Below are positions 7,905-12,600 of a stretch of 12,600 nucleotides of DNA, piece after piece. How positions within the stretch are numbered: position 1 is the first letter of the stretch; every line of letters begins with the position of its first letter. This DNA comes from an uncultured Moraxella sp. Its GTDB lineage: Bacteria; Pseudomonadota; Gammaproteobacteria; Pseudomonadales; Moraxellaceae. Under the pieces are notes generated by a model that saw nothing but the letters and a program-made list of their open reading frames with translations, did not search any database and had not been told where the DNA came from. The stretch is taken from positions 1 through 12,600 of the forward strand of contig CAKMOY010000077.1 of NCBI GenBank assembly GCA_927911235.1, read 5' to 3'. The translations under genes and the position numbers were made by a program.

Positions 7905-9173
7905 ATGACAAACCAAATCCCCCTAGCCCAACGCATTCGCCCAAAATCCATTGACGAAGTCATCGGACAAACGCACCTACTTGGGCAAAACGCCCCAATC
8001 CGCAACATCATCACACAAAGCTACTTGCCGTCCATCATTTTGCATGGCGAAGCGGGCATTGGCAAAACCACCATCGCCATGCTCCTAGCCGATGCGGTTA
8101 ATCGCCCATTTCGCACGCTCTCTGCCATTAACGCAGGTGTGAAAGAACTTCGTGAAGTATTGGCAAAATATGATGGACTCTTTAGTGAGTCGCCTGTGGT
8201 GTTTGTGGACGAGATTCACCGTTTTAACAAAGCCCAACAAGACGCTCTGCTTGGGGCGGTGGAGTCTGGCGATATTACGCTCATTGGGGCGACCACCGAA
8301 AATCCGTCCTTTAGCGTCAATAACGCCTTGCTCTCTCGCTGTCAAGTCTATCGCCTTGAGCCTTTGAACGAAATTGAAATCAACCAAGTGTTAGAACGTG
8401 CGATAAAAACCGACAGCGAATTTGGCAAATTAAGCATTCAAATTGATTCTGCCAAAGCCATTTTTGAGCTGTCGCAAGGGGATGCTCGTAAGGCATTGAA
8501 TTTATTAGAATTAGCCGTTTGTTCTCATGTAAATTTTAATAAAAATCTGCCGATTATTGTGAATGATGACAACGTGGTGGCGGTGGCAGGGGCAAGCCTT
8601 GTGCGTTATGACAAATCAGGCGACAATCATTATGACTTGGTCTCGGCAATGATAAAATCCATTCGTGGCTCGGACGCTGATGCAGGGCTGTATTGGCTTG
8701 CTCGTATGCTCACTGCTGGCGAAGACCCTGCTTTTATCGCTCGCAGGCTTGTCATCTCGGCAAGTGAAGATATTGGACTTGCCAATCCAAATGCCTTGCT
8801 CATTGCCGATACCGCCTTGCGAAGTGTGCAAAGTATCGGTATGCCAGAGGCAAGGATTATTTTGGGGCAAGCACTCGTGTATTTGGCAAATAGCCCAAAA
8901 TCCAACACCAGTTATAATGCGATAAATAAAGCCATGAAACTTGCCGAAACCGACCAATCGCCTGTACCGCTCCACCTGAGAAATGGTGTAACATCGCTTA
9001 TGCGAGCGGATGGCTATGGGGCAAACTATGTCTATCCGCACGACTACCCAAACCACTACTATCCACAGCAGTATATGCCAGATAGACTGGTGAGCATGCG
9101 GTTTTATGAATTTGGCGATAACCAAAAAGAACAAGCAAGTTTTGCCTTTATAAGGTGGTTGAAAGGTGGATAA
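7905..9173 (+). CDS. rarA: replication-associated recombination protein A (AAA+ ATPase)
   Basis: RarA (MgsA) is a tetrameric AAA+ ATPase related to clamp loaders and eukaryotic WRNIP1. It acts on DNA ends and single-strand gaps at stalled replication forks. In the 422-residue form the N-terminus [20 protein letters not shown] is the RarA opening. Walker A is GEAGIGKT (48-55), Walker B VVFVDE (98-103) with [11 protein letters not shown], sensor 1 ATTENPSF (about 129-136), and the Arg finger is R145 in LLSRC. The C-terminal half has [30 protein letters not shown] and [10 protein letters not shown], all typical. ATG 7860 would add 15 residues without family likeness and lacks a ribosome site; ATG 7905 matches where homologues begin, though its own ribosome site is also poor. 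The Walker A reads GEAGIGKT where GPPGTGKT is usual, but the key residues are kept. Confidence 0.93.
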   Translation: MTNQIPLAQRIRPKSIDEVIGQTHLLGQNAPIRNIITQSYLPSIILHGEAGIGKTTIAMLLADAVNRPFRTLSAINAGVKELREVLAKYDGLFSESPVVFVDEIHRFNKAQQDALLGAVESGDITLIGATTENPSFSVNNALLSRCQVYRLEPLNEIEINQVLERAIKTDSEFGKLSIQIDSAKAIFELSQGDARKALNLLELAVCSHVNFNKNLPIIVNDDNVVAVAGASLVRYDKSGDNHYDLVSAMIKSIRGSDADAGLYWLARMLTAGEDPAFIARRLVISASEDIGLANPNALLIADTALRSVQSIGMPEARIILGQALVYLANSPKSNTSYNAINKAMKLAETDQSPVPLHLRNGVTSLMRADGYGANYVYPHDYPNHYYPQQYMPDRLVSMRFYEFGDNQKEQASFAFIRWLKGG

Positions 9174-9193
9174 TAAAAAAGTTTTAAGAAAAT

Positions 9194-9229
9194 AAAAAAC
9201 CGTTTAACATTTTGCTAAACAGTTTTTTT
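9194..9229. terminator. bidirectional intrinsic terminator between rarA and DUF333 lipoprotein gene
   Basis: The left arm 9194-9206 (AAAAAACCGTTTA) pairs with the right arm 9216-9228 (TAAACAGTTTTTT) around a 9-nt loop, with one C/A mismatch. An A run lies on the left and seven T on the right (9223-9229), so it can stop transcription from both convergent genes. Confidence 0.8.
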
Positions 9230-9243
9230 AATTTATCTAAAAA

Positions 9244-9495
9244 TTAGTTTTTCGGTGCGTGTTTACGAAAATATTCCCATTCTTCCACGACTTGACCATT
9301 TGGCAAATGGCACATCGCATATTCATTGCCTTGTGCATCTTGACGAGCTTCAAGTTTACCACCTTGTTTTACGCAAAAAACGCTGGCAGGGTTTGCCATA
9401 CCGACCATTTCTGGCTTTTCTTGTTTTGGGGTGCTTTGGCAAGCGGTTAGAGTGATTGTGGTCATAGCAACAAGTCCGATGAGTGATAATTTCAT
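9244..9495 (-). CDS. DUF333 family lipoprotein
   Basis: This 83-residue small lipoprotein carries a signal peptide ending in LTLTAC (lipidated Cys19), so it should be membrane-anchored in the envelope. A short linker leads to a DUF333 domain (about 34-78): NPASVFCVKQGGKLE, then DAQGNEYAMCHLPNGQ and EEWEYFR. C41 and C62 are placed to form a disulfide. The domain is sometimes labelled putative hemolysin, but no biochemical role is established from sequence. The start at 9495 is firm: GGAG lies just upstream (CAGGAGTTTTTTATG) and the signal peptide begins there. The frame is open to 9588, but that extension overlaps the tail of the neighbouring pseudogene and is not credible. It ends at the terminator shared with rarA. 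Confidence 0.88.
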   Translation of the reverse strand: MKLSLIGLVAMTTITLTACQSTPKQEKPEMVGMANPASVFCVKQGGKLEARQDAQGNEYAMCHLPNGQVVEEWEYFRKHAPKN

Positions 9496-9551
9496 AAAAA
9501 ACTCCTGTGGCTTAAATTGGCATTTAAACAAATTTTTAAAAGCTCGCTGTA

Positions 9552-9935
9552 TTAATTGGGTAAATTTTTTACATTCACATTTTGCCAATTGGCATTATGA
9601 CGGATTTCGGTATTTTCACCCACAAACACCGCTTCATAATTGCCAAAGGTAGAGCCAGAGCCGTTAACCATCATCACCAGTGGATAAGTTTTGCCACTTT
9701 CTAAATTTTGCAGATACCAAATTTTTTGGCTAAATTGGTTATTTTTGCCCACGCCAAAAGTTTGACTGGCAACGGCAAATTACCCCATACGCGTGTATTT
9801 TTGTTCGAGTACGCCTTGTTTGACCGCTTGGGTGTAGTTTTGTGGCACTTTGCCTAAATTTTCTAAAAAAGATGAACAGGCGGTTAAAGATAAAACGCTG
9901 GCGATGGTTAGGGTGATTAGGGATTTTTTTAACAT
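9552..9935 (-). pseudogene. lipoprotein-type alpha/beta hydrolase remnant (in-frame stop, truncated)
   Basis: An ATG at 9935 opens a lipoprotein: a signal peptide ending in LSLTAC (Cys20), then GKVPQNYTQAVKQGVLEQ, stopping at TAA 9780-9782 after 51 residues. The same frame resumes directly with FAVASQTFGVGKNNQFSQ, then KTYPLVMMVNGSGSTFGNYEAVF, ending at TAA 9552-9554. The segment YPLVMMVNGSG...NYEAVF resembles the first beta strand and oxyanion region of secreted alpha/beta hydrolases (the polyester-hydrolase/chlorophyllase-like group). After this the expected fold is missing: no nucleophile elbow, acid or His follows. CAA to TAA (Gln to stop) would explain the break, since the sequence reads smoothly through it. 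The C-terminal loss implies a further deletion. The product is probably a dead short lipoprotein. The start is supported by the signal peptide, though no strong ribosome site is seen. The hydrolase assignment rests on one short motif. Confidence 0.65.
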
Positions 9936-10047
9936 GATTTTGCTTTTAGACTTTTAAAATTTTTTGTCATTGTAACGTTTTTTCTCAAAAATATGTGTAA
10001 AATTGTGTCAATTTCTTTGACATTTTTTAGGATAAATGCCAAAAAAC

Positions 10048-10075
10048 TTGTACTTTAGTTTACACTTGTTATAAA
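10048..10075 (+). promoter_or_regulatory. candidate promoter of the acyltransferase gene
   Basis: TTGTAC (10048-10053), a 16-nt spacer, then TATAAA (10070-10075), about 31 bp before the ATG at 10107. The spacing and -10 box are reasonable; this is pattern matching only. Confidence 0.4.
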
Positions 10076-10106
10076 CTACCAAAAATTTTAAAAATAGGAA
10101 GACATC

Positions 10107-10745
10107 ATGGATTCTAGCAACTTACCCGAAATCAACCTCAATACCATCGGCGAAAACGCCCCACGCCGAAACGGTACAATCGCCCCAAAACTTGCCAAAG
10201 CCTTTATGAAAGCAAGTGGCTGGAAAATTGTTGGCGAAATCCCCAATATCAAAAAATGTGTCATGCTTGCCGTGCCACACACCACCAATATTGATGGACT
10301 TTGGGCGATTGCGACCATTTTGGCGTTAAACGTGGATATCAAAATCATGGGCAAAAAAGAGCTGTTTCAAGTGCCTGTTTTGGCTCAATTTTTGCGTTGG
10401 GGTGGGATTATCGCTATTGACCGTGAGAAAAAAGGCTCAACCTTACAGGCAAGCATTGACCGTTTTAACAAAGAAGACCAGTTATTTTTGGGACTTGCCC
10501 CAGAAGGCACTCGCAAATATACCAAAAACTGGAAAACAGGTTTTTATTATCTGGCGGTGGGGGCAGGTGTACCGATTTTGCCGATTGCCATTGATTATCC
10601 GAGCAAACAGGTGCGATTTTTGCCACTTTTTTATCCAACTGGCGACATCAATGCCGATTTGCCAAAAATTTATGACTATTATGAAGGAGTGACAGGCGGT
10701 GTCGCCGAAAATATGTCAAAACCGTTGCAAGATTTAAGAAAATAA
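10107..10745 (+). CDS. PlsC-like lysophospholipid acyltransferase
   Basis: This 212-residue protein belongs to the glycerolipid acyltransferase (PlsC/LPLAT) superfamily, whose members transfer a fatty acyl chain to lysophosphatidate or a related acceptor at the inner membrane. The acyltransferase motif I is present as H58-TTNI-D63 in AVPHTTNID, motif II as GGIIAIDR (99-106), and motif III as APEGTRK with EGTR at 133-136. GAGVPILPIAID matches motif IV. There is no clear transmembrane helix before motif I, so it is probably peripheral. It is shorter than typical PlsC (about 240) and may be a variant acting on a different acceptor, so I give no gene name. The start is firm: AGGAAG lies 6 nt before ATG 10107. 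A strong terminator follows at once, so it appears monocistronic. Confidence 0.85.
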   Translation: MDSSNLPEINLNTIGENAPRRNGTIAPKLAKAFMKASGWKIVGEIPNIKKCVMLAVPHTTNIDGLWAIATILALNVDIKIMGKKELFQVPVLAQFLRWGGIIAIDREKKGSTLQASIDRFNKEDQLFLGLAPEGTRKYTKNWKTGFYYLAVGAGVPILPIAIDYPSKQVRFLPLFYPTGDINADLPKIYDYYEGVTGGVAENMSKPLQDLRK

Positions 10746-10760
10746 ATTTTAAACAATCAT

Positions 10761-10793
10761 AAAAAAACGCCTTCACAATGAAGGCGTTTTTTT
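10761..10793. terminator. bidirectional intrinsic terminator
   Basis: A perfect 14-bp inverted repeat (10761-10774 and 10780-10793) with a CGCCTTC/GAAGGCG core, a 5-nt loop, and runs of seven A and seven T at the ends. It serves both the acyltransferase gene (plus) and the channel gene (minus). Confidence 0.93.
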
Positions 10794-10843
10794 GATAAAA
10801 ATCAATTCATTAGACATTGTCATCAGATTTTGGTTTTAAACCA

Positions 10844-12331
10844 TCAGTTGAAAATGTGCTGGTTGGTTGAGTCAGTTTTTTGGCTTCGTTTCCGCTCCGC
10901 TTTGTCTTGAATGTTTTTTAACAAACGTGCTGCCGCATCACGACCGCCAAGACCAAATGCCAAGGCAAATGCAACCGCAACCGCACCTAAAGTCAAGCCA
11001 AAGGCTAGATTTACGATAGAATCAGCGATACCCATCGCACGCAAGCCCATCGCAAGCACCAAGCCCATGATTAGCACACGCACAAGGTTTGCCAAAAATG
11101 ACGAACCGCTTGGCGAGCGTTGAACCATACCTGCCAATAAGTTGGCAAGCCAAAAACCAATCGCCAAAATCACCGCACCCAACAAGATTTGCGCACCAAA
11201 TTCAATAAACATGGTAATCAATTCGCTGATGTGGGTAAAGCCCAAACGATTTGCCGCTTCAATACTAGCAAACAACATCGCAAAACAAACAATCAACGTA
11301 CCGATAATATCAGATACTTTGGTATTCGTGCTTTGTGGTTTGGTTGGGTCAATGTTTTGTGCATTGGTGTTTAACACATTTTGCAAACCCAATTTTGCAG
11401 GCAACTCATTCACGCCTGTGTTTTCAAGCAAACTTTTGACAATATTTGCCACAAAGCTCACGATATAATAAGTAATCCCCAAAATCGCTACCGCCGCAAT
11501 GATATGTGGCACGGCGGACATGATTTGGTTTAACATATTGGTCGCAGGGCGAGAGATAGACTCAATTTTTAGGGCATCTAACGCCATGATAATCGTGGTA
11601 ATCATCACCAACAAATACACCAACGTCCCTGCGATATTGGCAAGTTTTAGCTGATTGCTAATACCAACTTTGCTCGCAACTGACTGGATATTTAGGCTTG
11701 CCACCACGTTGGTAACGATACCACGCAAGATTTTTGCAATGATAAAACCAACAAAGAACAACACGCCAGCGATAACAACATTTGGCAGAAAGTCAAGCGT
11801 TTTGCCAATCATATTATTAACTGGATTTAATAAACCTGTTAAGCCTAACTGTTGCAATACCATCGGCAAAAACATCAACAAAATAAACCAATATGCAATA
11901 TTGGCAATGTTGTCGCTCATCGCAGGTACGCCCGCATCTTTAGCAAGTTTTTCGTCCAATGAAGTACGGTTTAACACGCCTGACAACGCTGTGCGAGCAA
12001 TGGTTGCAATCACAAAGCCCAACACTGCCAACGCCGTCGCCCCAAACAGATTTGGGATAAATAGCAACACTTGATTAATCATGTTGGCAAACGGTACAGA
12101 AATTGCGTCCAGACGCAAGAAACTCAACGCTGCCGAAATGCCAATCACAAATACAAACCAAAATGCGATACGAGACAACAAAGTCGCCAAATCATAATTT
12201 TTGCCTGTTGATGCGTTCATTTTTTGGTTCAAATCCAGTTTGGCAAGCAGTTTATGCACCGCAGAACCGATGATACCTGCCAAAATCCAACCGATTAAAA
12301 AAATCACCAACGCCCCAATCATGGTAACCAC
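10844..12331 (-). CDS. mechanosensitive-channel-like multi-repeat membrane protein, 5' end frameshifted
   Basis: The 495-residue inner-membrane protein is built of five copies of a two-helix unit resembling the conserved TM helix repeat of mechanosensitive channels (PF05552, as in CmpX-like proteins). First helices lie near residues 4-25, 92-113, 182-203, 274-297 and 376-398, each followed by a second helix. The end GLTLGAVAVAFALAFGLGG (445-463) resembles a pore helix, but no MscS beta domain follows, only about 30 charged residues, so channel activity is inference. The frame opens at GTG 12331 with no ribosome site; ATG 12322 is an alternative. The better start is ATG 12377, 5 nt after GGAGG, which would add MDNFFINFNQTLGSS. 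It is thrown out of frame by an 8-T run (12362-12369); seven T would restore it. Translation from the weak starts would keep every membrane helix. Confidence 0.82.
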   Translation of the reverse strand: MVTMIGALVIFLIGWILAGIIGSAVHKLLAKLDLNQKMNASTGKNYDLATLLSRIAFWFVFVIGISAALSFLRLDAISVPFANMINQVLLFIPNLFGATALAVLGFVIATIARTALSGVLNRTSLDEKLAKDAGVPAMSDNIANIAYWFILLMFLPMVLQQLGLTGLLNPVNNMIGKTLDFLPNVVIAGVLFFVGFIIAKILRGIVTNVVASLNIQSVASKVGISNQLKLANIAGTLVYLLVMITTIIMALDALKIESISRPATNMLNQIMSAVPHIIAAVAILGITYYIVSFVANIVKSLLENTGVNELPAKLGLQNVLNTNAQNIDPTKPQSTNTKVSDIIGTLIVCFAMLFASIEAANRLGFTHISELITMFIEFGAQILLGAVILAIGFWLANLLAGMVQRSPSGSSFLANLVRVLIMGLVLAMGLRAMGIADSIVNLAFGLTLGAVAVAFALAFGLGGRDAAARLLKNIQDKAERKRSQKTDSTNQHIFN

Positions 12332-12361
12332 CGATGAACCAAGCGTTTGGTTAAAATTGAT

Positions 12362-12369
12362 AAAAAAAA
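12362..12369 (-). repeat. T8 homopolymer tract (sense strand) at the start of the channel gene
   Basis: Eight A on the plus strand, read as eight T in the gene, at codons 3-5 after ATG 12377. Seven T give one open frame into the channel; eight T give M-D-N-F-F-Y-Q-F then stop. The tract is in the right place for on/off slippage or for an assembly indel. Confidence 0.75.
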
Positions 12370-12374
12370 TTATC

Positions 12375-12387
12375 CATAAACCCCTCC
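12375..12387 (-). promoter_or_regulatory. strong ribosome binding site and ATG of the channel gene
   Basis: GGAGGGG (12387-12381) followed by TTT and ATG (12377-12375). It is among the strongest Shine-Dalgarno matches in the window, and this decides in favour of 12377 as the native start, although the present frame from it closes after eight codons. Confidence 0.7.
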
Positions 12388-12406
12388 AAGTGTTGATAAA
12401 ATTTAC

Positions 12407-12439
12407 AAAAAATAAGGACTTACCACTTGATAAATCCTT
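12407..12439 (-). terminator. intrinsic-terminator-like hairpin in the leader of the channel gene
   Basis: On the minus strand AAGGATTTATC (12439-12429) and GGTAAGTCCTT (12424-12414) form an 11-bp stem with two G-U pairs and an AAGT loop, followed by A and six T (12412-12407). The G-U pairs become C/A mismatches on the plus strand, so it is built for minus-strand RNA. It lies 30 nt before the start ATG. It is either the end of an upstream transcript or an attenuator. The remaining bases up to 12600 hold no gene I can support. Confidence 0.6.
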
Positions 12440-12600
12440 GAGTTTTGCAATACCATCAACATCATGTTGTATAAAAGTTGTGTAGAAAATATAAAACAGC
12501 TATCAATGACGGTTAATTTTTATAAAAAATAAACAACAATTAACCTAAATTTGATAAACGTAAGTAGTGTAACATTAAACAAATGGTTAAAAAAAAGTAT

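Noticed and set aside
8616..9134. 172-codon minus-strand ORF inside rarA
   Set aside because: It is antisense to conserved RarA sequence, has a random-looking composition (His/Cys/Trp/Ile-rich) and no ribosome site. A shadow of rarA.
9244..9588. Longer DUF333 protein starting at 9588
   Set aside because: The extra 31 residues are unlike a signal peptide, and AGGAG plus a perfect lipoprotein signal mark the start at 9495.
11655..12074. 139-codon plus-strand ORF inside the channel gene
   Set aside because: It is the reverse complement of strongly hydrophobic repeat sequence and has no recognisable fold. A shadow frame.
1..12600. Mobile element, CRISPR array, tRNA or integration site
   Set aside because: No transposase or integrase frame, no regularly spaced direct repeats, and no tRNA-like cloverleaf or T-loop motif were seen on either strand.

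Overview
The window looks like chromosomal sequence from a moderately AT-rich gammaproteobacterium, most likely a Moraxella-like member of the Moraxellaceae. This rests on the overall gene set (Na+-NQR maturation genes, DUF333 lipoprotein, DMP19-like protein, RarA, MHS-type transporter) and on style. It is an inference, not a search result. No tRNA, rRNA, insertion sequence, integrase, CRISPR array or prophage gene is visible.

Layout. (1) 1-2347, plus strand: the end of a Na+-NQR locus. It holds apbE (flavin transferase, cut by the left window edge and broken by a one-base frameshift near 120-124), nqrM (iron-delivery/maturation factor), and a zinc-dependent HDAC-family deacetylase 9 bp after nqrM. 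(2) 2365-5237, minus strand: an ABC exporter half-transporter followed by an alpha/beta hydrolase; the exporter stop codon overlaps an open frame leading into the hydrolase. (3) 5379-7615, plus strand: a DMP19/DUF4375-like protein, then an MHS-type MFS symporter with its own predicted promoter. (4) 7666-9173: a doubtful 56-codon minus-strand ORF, then rarA (AAA+ ATPase acting at stalled replication forks) on the plus strand, closed by a bidirectional terminator. (5) 9244-9935, minus strand: a DUF333 lipoprotein and, upstream of it, a decayed lipoprotein-anchored alpha/beta hydrolase with an in-frame stop and a missing C-terminal part. (6) 10107-10745, plus strand: a PlsC-like acyltransferase, separated by a strong bidirectional hairpin terminator from (7) 10844-12377, minus strand, a multi-repeat mechanosensitive-channel-like membrane protein. 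The best start codon and Shine-Dalgarno sequence of this last gene are put out of frame by an 8-base homopolymer.

How the genes work together: ApbE attaches FMN to NqrB/NqrC and NqrM supplies the iron centre of the same complex, so these two share one task. The exporter and hydrolase may be translationally coupled. The remaining genes look like ordinary independent housekeeping or envelope functions.

The most notable theme is disruption. There are three damaged reading frames in 12.6 kb, two of them at homopolymers (T5 in apbE, T8 in the channel gene) and one by a stop codon. The homopolymer cases could be phase variation, true decay or assembly error; the sequence alone cannot decide. I see no clear new defence, mobile or biosynthetic system here.
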